Assembly: GCA_035542775.1 (NCBI GenBank)
Contig: DATKKX010000490.1
Span: 1 to 16,270 of the forward strand
Reading direction: 5' to 3'
Origin: DATKKX01 sp035542775
GTDB taxonomy: Bacteria; Planctomycetota; Phycisphaerae; UBA1845; UTPLA1
DNA length: 16,270 nt
The notes under the pieces are model-generated. The model did no database searches, was not told the origin of the DNA, and saw only the letters and a program-made list of their open reading frames with translations. Below are positions 6,421 through 13,786 of the stretch, in pieces. Within the stretch, counting starts at the first letter, position 1. Every line of letters starts with the position of its first letter. A program made the translations under genes and the position numbers.

Positions 6421-7374
6421 CTACGCCTCCGCCGCGTTGGCCGCCCACAACTCATCCAGCGTCCGCTCATCCCCGCATTCCGGGCACCTGGTCCGCCTCA
6501 GTCCCTTGAGCATATAGCCGCACTTCAGGCACCTCGGCGATGCTTCGACGACATCGGCAGTGGATGCGGTGAACGGCCACAGCCACATGGTCAACGCCAT
6601 CCAGATACCCCAACCCATCGGCGGCGACGCCACAATGATATAGTTCAGTACTTCGGAGTTGACCTGGTCCAACAGCACCGTCGCGGCGGACGGCACGCCG
6701 ATCAGGAAGCCCGTAGCCAGTAGTGTTTGTTGCACTACCACTGAGCTCCATCGCACGTGCTTTCGCCAAATCAGCAGCCATGCGGTTATGGCAAAGACCG
6801 CGGCCGTCAGATAGGTCACCGGAAGCAGGTAGGGGCGCGGCGTGCCCAGGACACTCTCATAGACGGGCGCGAGAATAAAGAACGACGCCACTGCGAACGG
6901 CACCGTCCCGATCGAGGCGACAACGACCCGAATTCTTGGCTCCATGCGCAGCCTCCAAAGTTTCGACGGCCTTGCATCGCTGGGGCTGACCAGACGTTCC
7001 CAACCCCACCAGACCCATATCAACACCCAGATCCACACGGCAACGCCGAGTTGTTCCTGGCCGACGCGCAGGAAGTCCCTGAAGACGCAGCCGGCATCCC
7101 ATAGAGGTCGCGCGTAGATCACCTGCACGAACGGGATCATGCTGACCAGCGCGGTCAGCGCCTTCCGCCCCAGCGTCCAGACGATCACCGCGCGCCAGAT
7201 GAAAATCGTGCTGAGCACCGTCAGGCTGGAGAGGAACAGGTCAAACCACTGCTGCCCGTCAGCATCCGATGACAGGAGATATTCCCTGCAGCAACCCTGG
7301 GCCACGAACGCCGCCGCCGGCACGATCGGCACCAATGCCAGCGCGCAGATCATCCTCCGCGTCACGCCCAGCAT
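6421..7374 (-). CDS. Polytopic membrane protein with C-terminal zinc ribbon, function unknown
   Basis: A protein of about 317 residues with roughly eight hydrophobic helices, including MICALALVPIVPAAAFVAQG near the start, LGVAVWIWVLIWVWWGW in the middle and GWGIWMALTMWLWPF near the end. It closes with a four-cysteine ribbon: C282-L-K-C285-G-Y-M-L-K-G ... C297-P-E-C300-G. The same ribbon is N-terminal in the gene at 2786-3874, on otherwise unlike membrane parts. Start choice: the ATG at 7374 has TGAGGTG ending 3 nt before it and puts a helix at the N-terminus; an ATG at 7404 and a GTG at 7416 are in frame but lack a ribosome site. It lies 15 nt upstream of the SDR gene on the same strand. I do not recognise the family beyond the ribbon. 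Confidence 0.8.
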   Translation of the reverse strand: MLGVTRRMICALALVPIVPAAAFVAQGCCREYLLSSDADGQQWFDLFLSSLTVLSTIFIWRAVIVWTLGRKALTALVSMIPFVQVIYARPLWDAGCVFRDFLRVGQEQLGVAVWIWVLIWVWWGWERLVSPSDARPSKLWRLRMEPRIRVVVASIGTVPFAVASFFILAPVYESVLGTPRPYLLPVTYLTAAVFAITAWLLIWRKHVRWSSVVVQQTLLATGFLIGVPSAATVLLDQVNSEVLNYIIVASPPMGWGIWMALTMWLWPFTASTADVVEASPRCLKCGYMLKGLRRTRCPECGDERTLDELWAANAAEA

Positions 7375-7461
7375 CGACACCTCACGCCGAGATTCGTCTT
7401 CCATCTGCCGCGACACTCGATGCCCCAGCCTCTTACCTCACAACAGTGCGACGCCCATCGC

Positions 7462-7672
7462 CGCCCACCGTCAAGACAACGAGATTCTAAGCCCATCCTG
7501 TCGCGCAGCGAATCGCACCACAGCGAACCAACACCCCAATCGCCCTTGGCCGATCCCTCCCTGACTCATATATTGGCACGTTGCGTAATCCGGGCAGCGC
7601 GGCCCGGAAGCCTGCCTCCGCCTTCGCAAACCGCACGCTTCAGCCTGAGAGCTGATGCTCGGCGGCAACACG
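7462..7672 (+). repeat. Copy A of a diverged 211-nt intergenic element
   Basis: This stretch aligns without a single gap to 9211-9421. I count about 143 of 211 positions identical (68%), rising to 79% over the first 56 nt, with a shared GCAGCGAATCGCA core. Mismatches show no three-base period, so a conserved protein is unlikely. Weaker, gapped similarity continues to about 7711 (GTAGGCATTG against GTAGCCGGCATTG). TATATT at 7569-7574 could be a -10 box for the GH28 gene; copy B has CATACT at that point. The element fills most of the 7375-7732 gap, which holds no convincing gene. Confidence 0.75.
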
Positions 7673-7732
7673 AACCCGCAAACCGGGACCCAGCGGAGGT
7701 AGGCATTGGAACGTGGGAGGTGAGGAACCGCC

Positions 7733-9115
7733 ATGTCCTGCAACATGCTCAGCCTGCTGCTGCTCATAACATCCCTGGCCCAGACTGCCGCGCCGCCTCA
7801 GCCCCCGCCGGAACCGATCATGGATGCGCCATACAAGGTCAAGGTGAACGGACGTGCCGTAAAAGTCCACGTTGCCCCGGTCTGGTATCCGGAGAATGTC
7901 AGGCCCTTCGGCGGGCCGTACGCCTTCGCCAGCTTCGAGGTTGCCGATAAGGCCGAAGTGGAGATCACTACCGACAGGCCGCTGGACAAGGTGCGGATCC
8001 TGCCCAAGTCCAGCGGCGTTCGACCCCACGTGAAGGGCCGGACGCTCTCATTCACTCTCTCGAGCCCGTGCCAGCTCTCCATCGAGCCCAACGCCAAGAA
8101 GGGCCCGCTCCTGCTCTTCGCCAACCCTCCCGAGCACAATCGGCCGGATCCCAACAGCCCGGACGTGAAGTACTATGGGCCCGGCGAGCACCAGGCCGGC
8201 CTGATCGAGTTGCACGACGGCCAGACGCTCTACCTGGCACCGGGCGCCGTCGTCTACGGTGGCGTTCACGCGACCGGCAAGAACATCCGCGTCCGCGGGC
8301 AAGGCATCCTCGACGGCGGCTCCTGGGAGCGGTTCAAGGGGCCCGGTCAGGTCCTCATGCACCTGGACGCATGCTCCAATGCCACTGTGGAGGGAATCAT
8401 CCTCAAGGATTCGTGGGGCTGGACCTCCATCGTCGGCGGCAGCGAAAACGTCACCATCCAGAACGTGAAGATCTGCTCGGCTCGCTGCGAGAACAACGAC
8501 GGTCTCGACATTGTGAATTCGCAGGGCGTCACCGTGAAGGACTGTTTCATCCGCTCCGACGACGACTGCATCGCCCCCAAAGGCTGCTCTCACTGGTTCC
8601 CCAATGAGCCGGCCCGACCGGTCGAGAACCTCCTGGTGGAGCATTGCGTCCTCTGGAGTGATCGGGCACACATCTGGCGACTGGGCTGCGAGAGTCAGGC
8701 GCCCTACATGCGTCACCTCGTCTTCCGCGACATCGACGTGATCCACTACACCGACCCGTTCTGCCCGGTCGTCAGCATCCAGCCCGCCGAGGACATGAGC
8801 CTGGAAGACGTTCTCTTCGAGGACATCCGCATTCGCCACGAGGGCCAGGAAAAGTTCCTCGAGTTGGACCCCCATCCCACGCAGTGGGCCAAGAAGCAGA
8901 CGACCGGCGTCATCCGCCACGTTGTCTTCCGCAAGGTCTGGCTCACCGGCCCCTCGGAAGGTCCTGTCGGCTCGATCGTGTTCAACGGCCTCGACGGCTC
9001 AACCGCCATCGACGACGTGACCTTCGACAACGTCCGCCGGAACGGCGCCAAGGTGACGGCCAAGTCGAAGGGCATCATCACCAACGGCAAGGTGGGCAAG
9101 ATCTCCTTCCACTGA
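7733..9115 (+). CDS. Secreted GH28-type polygalacturonase-like glycoside hydrolase
   Basis: A 460-residue exported protein with a right-handed beta-helix of the GH28 (polygalacturonase) type, likely cutting pectin or a related acidic polysaccharide outside the cell. Residues 1-20 form a signal peptide (MSCNMLSLLLLITSLAQTAA). A beta-sandwich-like lead-in runs to about 150. The helix then opens with IELHDGQTLYLAPGAVVYGG and GQGILDGGSW. Catalytic motifs: N254-N-D256-G-L-D259 (family NTDGxD), S275-D-D-D-C279-I-A (family GDDCIA), and H313-I-W-R-L-G where most members have GHGxSxGS. Helix coils such as NVTIQNVKICS and PVENLLVEHCVLW are clear. The changed third motif makes the exact substrate uncertain. 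The ATG has a strong ribosome site (GGGAGGTGAGG). The gene stands alone, flanked by the two copies of the 211-nt element. Confidence 0.88.
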   Translation: MSCNMLSLLLLITSLAQTAAPPQPPPEPIMDAPYKVKVNGRAVKVHVAPVWYPENVRPFGGPYAFASFEVADKAEVEITTDRPLDKVRILPKSSGVRPHVKGRTLSFTLSSPCQLSIEPNAKKGPLLLFANPPEHNRPDPNSPDVKYYGPGEHQAGLIELHDGQTLYLAPGAVVYGGVHATGKNIRVRGQGILDGGSWERFKGPGQVLMHLDACSNATVEGIILKDSWGWTSIVGGSENVTIQNVKICSARCENNDGLDIVNSQGVTVKDCFIRSDDDCIAPKGCSHWFPNEPARPVENLLVEHCVLWSDRAHIWRLGCESQAPYMRHLVFRDIDVIHYTDPFCPVVSIQPAEDMSLEDVLFEDIRIRHEGQEKFLELDPHPTQWAKKQTTGVIRHVVFRKVWLTGPSEGPVGSIVFNGLDGSTAIDDVTFDNVRRNGAKVTAKSKGIITNGKVGKISFH

Positions 9116-9210
9116 CTTGCGTCACGCCCATGAAACTGGCACGGATCTGGCCTGCGCGACGCCAAGCAAATTTCCGCCGCGCCACGCCTGATCGGTCCGA
9201 CTGGAATCGC

Positions 9211-9421
9211 CGCCGACCGTTAAGGTAACGGGACTATAAGTCCCTCTTCTCGTGCAGCGAATCGCATGACCCCGGACCAGTGCTCGAATCTCTCTAGGCG
9301 CACCATTGCATGGCTCACATACTGGTACGGCACGTGATCTCAGCAGCGCCGACCCTAATACTGCCGTCAGCTCGGCAACCCGCGTTCTTCGGGCTGATAG
9401 CTGATCGTTGGCTGTAAAACG
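9211..9421 (+). repeat. Copy B of a diverged 211-nt intergenic element
   Basis: Gapless partner of 7462-7672, 1749 nt downstream, in the same orientation. Copy B contains two perfect small palindromes, CCGTTA-AGG-TAACGG (9217-9231) and GGGACT-ATA-AGTCCC (9230-9244), that are broken in copy A, so a shared RNA hairpin at these sites is not supported. It lies between the GH28 stop and the decayed gene at 9465, just as copy A lies before GH28. The whole gap 9116-9464 shows no other feature. Confidence 0.75.
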
Positions 9422-9464
9422 GCAACGCGGATCGAAGAGGACGGGGCCTGGGACGTAGCCGGCA

Positions 9465-10227
9465 TTGACACCACGGCTGGTTAGTCAGCTGCTGATGAGG
9501 CGTGACCGTGAGTTCCGGCCTTCGGAATCACTTCTTGGGATTGTCCGGTGGCCGGACCGAAACTGCCCCCTCCGCGTCGGAGGTCGAAGACCGCAGCGAT
9601 GGTCTCGGTTCCGAGTGTGTGGGCTTACCTGCACTGCACCGCTGCTTCTGGTGTGCGGGATTGGCCTGTTCTATTTCACGGGTGTTGTCTCGGAACGTGC
9701 TTATGAGAACATTCAAATGGGTATCGCGTGCGGAATAGTCTCCGTGGCGCAGCACGCCGTGACACCTCTGAGGCATCGCGACGGAGCGTTTTCCCAGGAG
9801 GTGCGATTCTGGTGATCGGTGTATGCAGACCATCGTGTCGGCATCGAAGGGTCGTTGCATCGCCTTTGCGTAGCGTGGCTTCCTAGTTTCGAGTCACATG
9901 GCTGGGACAAGCCACTGGGCACGGATGAGCGTAGTTTTCAGATTCGCAGCAGGAAGCTGGACCTTCCGCCCTGGATACCGGTGTTGCTCGTCGCGCTCCC
10001 CCACGCTATATTCGTTCTGGAGCGTACCCCGCAGGATGAGGCGCGGGCGCTGCAGAGTTTGCCTCTACGATCTCCGGGGCAACGTTAGCGGTATCTGCCC
10101 GGAATGCGGCACGCCGATTCCGGAGGACGTTCGCAAGCGAGCCTGTGCCAAGGCTGTGGACGGATGGCACCCACCTGTGGATTGCCCTGTGCTTCATCGA
10201 GCGAGGGAGCGGAAGGGGACATTCTAG
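9465..10227 (+). pseudogene. Broken planctomycete membrane protein with C-terminal zinc ribbon
   Basis: Pieces of one protein lie in two frames. The first frame from 9465 carries a hydrophobic segment (TCTAPLLLVCGIGLFYFTGV), meets a TGA at 9813-9815, and resumes in the same frame with GWDKPLG and the second hydrophobic segment LPPWIPVLLVALPHAIFVLE. Near 10015-10045 the reading must move to another frame to reach the ribbon, CRVCLYDLRGNVSGICPECG, followed by TPIPEDVRKRA. This order (N-terminal helix, middle domain, IPxWxPxLLxALP-type helix, ribbon) is a common planctomycete protein architecture of unknown function. At least one stop and one frameshift are needed, unless the sequence has errors. 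The true start may be inside, near 9570. Its ribbon is related to those of the two intact membrane proteins. Confidence 0.65.
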
Positions 10228-10239
10228 AATGGCATGAAG

Positions 10240-10445
10240 CTAACGTCCGGAGTGATCATACCTGGCCCAGAACCAATCACGCGGGCGGTTGAGTCGACTG
10301 TACTCTTTGGGGCGGCGTTTGACGCGTCCTGGCTCGTGGCGGTTGGGACGATGGGGTAACAGATCGGCGGCGATCCAGCGTTGCATCATGTCGAGCAGCA
10401 GAGCAGACCTGACGCGGCCATCACTACGTACGAGCAGCAGCGGCC
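10240..10445 (-). pseudogene. C-terminal remnant of an IS4-type transposase
   Basis: On the minus strand the last 60-70 codons before a TAG at 10242-10240 read like the tail of IS4-family transposases of planctomycetes: MMQRWIAADLLPHRP, then NRHEPGRVKRRPKEYSRL and NRPRD. The P-x-R-x-E-P-x-x-x-K-R-R-P-K pattern is the recognisable part. Upstream of about 10445 the frame stays open but no longer resembles a transposase and has no DDE catalytic region, so only the 3' end remains. It sits directly beside the broken gene at 9465-10227. I see no terminal inverted repeat. Confidence 0.6.
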
Positions 10446-10513
10446 TGCTGAGTAAGACCGTCTTAACAAGAGTCCCTTCCAGAGGCGGTGCGGTCGCGGG
10501 AAAGGGAGCATTG

Positions 10514-10996
10514 ATGACGAATGTGGATCTGAAGAAACTCACTCCGGCCGAGCGGATTGTCGGCGACGATGCTGAAGACACTCGCCTGCTCAGGGAAATG
10601 TTGCAGAGCGCAACGGGTTATATGCGGAGCCTTGAGTGGTGTCCGCCAATAGATCGCATATATCTGGGATGTGGTGTTGGCGGGGTGGTTGCGGTGTTCC
10701 TCTTTCATTTCAGCAAGCCAATACAAGGAACGGACGAATGGCTTTGGGTTGTCGAGGGCGATCTGCCAACGGCCTATTTGGTTCTCGACCAAGCGAGCGA
10801 TCCTGTAACGGCCTTGGATTTATACTGTGGGCTTATGGATGAGTGGGCTAGGGCAGTACTTGCGGCGCAGCCTCTGCAAGATGTGTTTCCTGTGGAAGCC
10901 GAGCCAACACCTGATAATGCGGAGAACTTGCTGAAGAGATTGGATTTCATCAGGACCCGATTGCTCCCGGACTGGCGAGCCAACTGGCTGACTTGA
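10514..10996 (+). CDS. Conserved-looking hypothetical protein, 160 aa
   Basis: A 160-residue soluble protein with no signal peptide; I cannot name its family. It starts MTNVDLKKLTPAERIVGDDA. Its core is CGVGGVVAVFLFHFSKPI, then DEWLWVVEGDLPTAYLVLDQ, and it ends with a helical part rich in charged residues (NAENLLKRLDFIRTRLLPDW). The core reads like a conserved domain and recalls bacterial hypothetical proteins with a similar GVVAVFLF ... DEWLWVVxGDLP pattern, but I attach no function. The frame is open back to 10289; the ATG at 10514 was chosen because AAGGGAG at 10502-10508 is well spaced and the upstream codons read as arginine/serine-rich filler. It lies next to the transposase remnant and its codon use is less GC-biased than its neighbours, so acquisition by transfer is possible. 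The gap 10997-11153 shows nothing. Confidence 0.75.
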   Translation: MTNVDLKKLTPAERIVGDDAEDTRLLREMLQSATGYMRSLEWCPPIDRIYLGCGVGGVVAVFLFHFSKPIQGTDEWLWVVEGDLPTAYLVLDQASDPVTALDLYCGLMDEWARAVLAAQPLQDVFPVEAEPTPDNAENLLKRLDFIRTRLLPDWRANWLT

Positions 10997-11153
10997 TAAT
11001 GCCGCAAGCGTGGGACGGAGCTTCAAACACGCGACGGATAATTGGCTTGTTGGCCAAGAACCACATCACGCCGGTGCTGCCCGCACACGGTTTCCGAAGG
11101 TCGGGGATGACCCGGAATGGCAGGCCGCCCGGGATAGTCCGTGTGCTGACCAT

Positions 11154-11795
11154 TCAAGTGAGTCGCTGGAGCGATGAAGAACAACTAATCGCCCCCCATT
11201 CCACCGGCACCCTTGAAAGCACCACCCTCACCTGCCGCGGCCCATGCGCCGGAACCACCAGCAGCTTCTCGATGTCCGCCGTCCGGCTGCAACCGGTGAT
11301 GCACACCTGATTCGTCAGCCTCTCCCCACGCTGGCATCGCTCCGACATCAGCCCGTAGAACGCCGGCACGTCCGGCACCAACTGACCTCTATGGGCCACG
11401 ACGATGTGACGATCCACCAGCAACGACGCCTGCCCCTCTTCCGCCCGGGGCAGCTCGAGGATGACCGAGCCGGTCGACGCGATCAGCACTGAGGCCGGCG
11501 TGATCCCCACCGCACAGTCCCGACGCGGCGCCGGCCCGCCGCTCCCCTGCCGGATGATCTCGCTCTCCGGCACGCCGCGGCACAACTCGGCGACCACTCG
11601 CGCCGCCTCCTCCGCGTCGGCAACGTGGATCACCGCCGGCTCCTCGTCCCCCGGCGCCCGCAGGGCGTTCAACTGCCTCTCGAACACCGCCGCCAGGTCC
11701 TCGTTCACCGCTGGTGCCACCAGCGGCTCAGGATACTCGACGCCGTCCAGCGACCGCACGATTCGGCCGATGTTGTCAATCCTCGCTTGAAGCAC
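11154..11795 (-). CDS. lutC: LUD-domain protein of L-lactate utilisation (LutC)
   Basis: A 213-residue LUD-domain (DUF162/YkgG) protein, matching LutC of the LutABC system that oxidises L-lactate to pyruvate in many bacteria. Signatures: GITPASVLIASTGSVILEL, the HIVVAHRGQLVPDV stretch, and ITGCSRTADIEKLLVVPAHGPR near the end; most LutC proteins have ITGPSRTADIE and VHGPR. The start is a GTG at 11795, 20 nt inside lutB, so translation is probably coupled to lutB; no ATG nearby fits better. The tail (CSSSLQRLT) looks poorly conserved. No lutA (cysteine-rich CCG-domain protein) is found on either side, so the operon here is lutBC only and LutA, or another dehydrogenase partner, must be encoded elsewhere. 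Confidence 0.88.
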   Translation of the reverse strand: MLQARIDNIGRIVRSLDGVEYPEPLVAPAVNEDLAAVFERQLNALRAPGDEEPAVIHVADAEEAARVVAELCRGVPESEIIRQGSGGPAPRRDCAVGITPASVLIASTGSVILELPRAEEGQASLLVDRHIVVAHRGQLVPDVPAFYGLMSERCQRGERLTNQVCITGCSRTADIEKLLVVPAHGPRQVRVVLSRVPVEWGAISCSSSLQRLT

Positions 11796-13278
11796 GATTG
11801 CGTTCCCACCACTTCGCGAACGTCTCCGCCGCGATCGGCGGCATATCGCGAGTCGCCTTCCACTCTTGAATCGGGCCGAACATGCCCGCCATCGCCTCCA
11901 TCCACGCCGCCGGCGGACGCCCCGCCCGGTACAGCCCCGGATGCTGCATCAGCCACGCCCACACCGCAAAGGCCGCCGCCTCGCTCCGCGGCCGCCCGCC
12001 CTGGGCGACGATCCGGTCCCGCCACTCCAGCAGGTGATCGGCCAGCGGTATGCCTACCGGGCATATCTCTGCGCACGCCCCGCACAGGCTGCTGGCGAAC
12101 GGCAGCTCGCGGTAGTACTCCTCGCTTCGCAGGTGCGGCGTCAGCACGCAGCCGATCGGCCCCGGATAGATCGAGTTGTACCCGTGGCCCGACACCAGCC
12201 GATAGACCGGGCACACGTTCATGCACGCCCCGCAGCGGATGCAACTGAGGATGTCGTAGTGCTGCTTGTCCGCCAGCAGCCGGCTGCGGCCGTTGTCCAG
12301 GAGCACGATATGCAACTCGCCGAACGGCCGGTGAAACAACGAGACGTACCCGCTCTGTCGCTGCCCCGTCGCCACCACCGGCAGGAGCGAGAGGAATGTG
12401 CCCAGATCGGCCAGGCGGGGAATTAGCTTCTCGATGCCGACGATGGCGACGTGGACCGGCGGAAGCGTGGTCGACAGCCGGATATTGGCCTCGTTCTCGA
12501 TCAGGACGATCGTGCCGGACTCCGCGACCGCGAAGTTCGCCCCGCTGATGCCCATGCCGGCCGTCAGGAACTTCTCTCGCAGGGCCGTCCGCGCCGCGGC
12601 GACAAGCTTCGCGGCCGCGGCGATGCGCCGAGCATGCCCCGCCTCGTCATGGCCCGTGGAATCGGCTGCAAGAGCCTCCAACCCTGGTCGGAGGGTACCT
12701 CCGGAAGTGCTGACTGCTGACTGCTGAGTGCTGAGTGCGGCGGCACTCTCGATCTCCGCCGAAATCTCCGCCACGATGCCCTTGTCCTTCAGCAGCCGCG
12801 CCACCTCCTCGATCGACCACTGGATGATCGGCGCCGTCACATGGCTGGGAGCCTGACCCGCGAGCTGGCACACCATCTCGCCGAAATCCGTCTCGACCGG
12901 CTCGATGCCCGCCCGCAGCAGGGCGTGATTGATCTCAATCTCCTCGCCGGTCATGGACTTGGCCTTGGTGATGCGGCTGACCCGGTGCCGCCGAGCCAGT
13001 TCGACGACGTAATTGCACGCCTCCGCGCCGGTATCGGCCCATGTGACGGTCGCCCCATTCGCCTGCGCCGCCTTGACGAACTGATCCAGATAGCGATCGA
13101 GGTGCGTCAACGTATGCAGCTTCACCTCCCGGGCACGTTCGCGGAGTTGCTGCCAGTGCGGCATGTCCGCCATGATGGCGTAGGCCTTGGCCAGCGACGT
13201 CCCCGTCGAAGCCTGCAGCTTGTCCGCCAGGTTCGTATCGGCGACCCTGTCGCGGCTGTCATCTCGAAAGTTCCACAT
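11776..13278 (-). CDS. lutB: Iron-sulfur LUD-domain protein of L-lactate utilisation (LutB)
   Basis: A 500-residue LutB-type protein: an N-terminal LUD domain (about 60-320), then two 4Fe-4S clusters, C346-I-R-C349-G-A-C352-x3-C356-P and C399-G-A-C402-A-E-I-C-P (C399, C402, C405, C409), then a helical tail with an FGPIQEW motif. LutB passes electrons in lactate oxidation. LUD motifs include KAKSMTGEEIEINHAL, REKFLTAGMGISGANFAVAE and ATGQRQSGYVSLF. The protein is slightly longer than the B. subtilis one because of an insert near residues 178-215, partly encoded by a heptanucleotide repeat and lying between the LLKDKGI and AARTALREKFL stretches. The ATG at 13278 has only a weak ribosome site; the conserved region (LRERAREVKLHTLTHLD) follows from about residue 44. 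lutC follows with a 20-nt overlap. Confidence 0.92.
   Translation of the reverse strand: MWNFRDDSRDRVADTNLADKLQASTGTSLAKAYAIMADMPHWQQLRERAREVKLHTLTHLDRYLDQFVKAAQANGATVTWADTGAEACNYVVELARRHRVSRITKAKSMTGEEIEINHALLRAGIEPVETDFGEMVCQLAGQAPSHVTAPIIQWSIEEVARLLKDKGIVAEISAEIESAAALSTQQSAVSTSGGTLRPGLEALAADSTGHDEAGHARRIAAAAKLVAAARTALREKFLTAGMGISGANFAVAESGTIVLIENEANIRLSTTLPPVHVAIVGIEKLIPRLADLGTFLSLLPVVATGQRQSGYVSLFHRPFGELHIVLLDNGRSRLLADKQHYDILSCIRCGACMNVCPVYRLVSGHGYNSIYPGPIGCVLTPHLRSEEYYRELPFASSLCGACAEICPVGIPLADHLLEWRDRIVAQGGRPRSEAAAFAVWAWLMQHPGLYRAGRPPAAWMEAMAGMFGPIQEWKATRDMPPIAAETFAKWWERNRASSED
12707..12737 (+). repeat. Heptanucleotide tandem repeat inside lutB
   Basis: Four tandem copies of [GC]TGCTGA: GTGCTGA, CTGCTGA, CTGCTGA, GTGCTGA (12707-12734), then a partial GTG. 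It encodes part of the LSTQQSAVSTSG run in LutB. The 7-bp unit is not a multiple of three, so copy-number change would shift the frame. It resembles the short tandemly repeated heptamers known from cyanobacteria. Confidence 0.8.
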
Positions 13279-13392
13279 ACCGACATCAACTTCAATATCA
13301 GCGCGCAGCTCCGTGAATCCTATGAAAGGCTGTGTCCGGCCGGGCCAAAACCCCCGCCGAGCCCAGAAACCCAGAAACCATCGGAGGCAGCC

Positions 13393-13440
13393 ATGAAACC
13401 GAATACGAAGTTAACGCAGATCGGAGTGGGCTGCTACTAA
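13393..13440 (+). CDS. Possible 15-residue peptide (MKPNTKLTQIGVGCY)
   Basis: A very short frame with an ideal ribosome site: GGAGG at 13383-13387, 5 nt before the ATG, ending in TAA. The peptide is MKPNTKLTQIGVGCY, with a Gly-Cys-Tyr end. A weak hairpin, ACGCC-CAG-GGCGT followed by TTTC (13454-13468), comes 14 nt after the stop. The codons use more A/T than the flanks. It could be a leader peptide, a small precursor peptide, or the stub of a decayed gene; no maturase or immunity gene lies nearby. In a GC-rich genome a frame this short can be chance, so the call rests mainly on the ribosome site. Confidence 0.3.
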   Translation: MKPNTKLTQIGVGCY

Positions 13441-13786
13441 AAGCTCAAGTCGGACGCCCAGGGCGTTTCGAGGCGGCGCGGCAAGCAATTGGCGTGAGGC
13501 GCCAGCAGCGGGCGGCAACAAGCAGGATGAGGCGGAGGCCGCGAATGGGCGGTGCTCCGTTCTTGCTTGGCTTTCTCCCTCGGTTGGTCGGGCGAGATCC
13601 GCCGCGGATGTACGGGATTACTCGCAGTCCGTGTGCGGAGAGCGGCAGCAGGAGCGCCCTGGGAGCGGTACGAGCGGGGGATCTGGTCAGGACGTCCCAG
13701 TTTATCGTTGACCGCGATCGCATGTGAGGGGTATGATAAGAGGGTAGATGGGTTGAGGGGCACGCCCGGGGGAGGGAGGGCGGAAC
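13441..13786. other. Gap without a supported gene
   Basis: Apart from the weak hairpin at 13454-13466 and the ribosome site before 13787, I see no gene, RNA or repeat here. Open frames on both strands (for example minus 13437-14027) are proline/arginine-rich shadow translations that resemble no family. Confidence 0.5.

Noticed and set aside
7560..7590. Sigma-54 promoter suggested by TGGCACGTTGC before the GH28 gene
   Set aside because: Only one base separates TGGCAC from TTGC, far from the needed spacing, and copy B does not keep the motif.
9217..9244. Conserved RNA hairpins in the duplicated 211-nt element
   Set aside because: The two palindromes are perfect in copy B only; copy A has mismatches without compensating changes.
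10993..11310. Plus-strand open frame between the unknown gene and lutC
   Set aside because: Its second half is antisense to lutC, the first half resembles no family, and there is no ribosome site.
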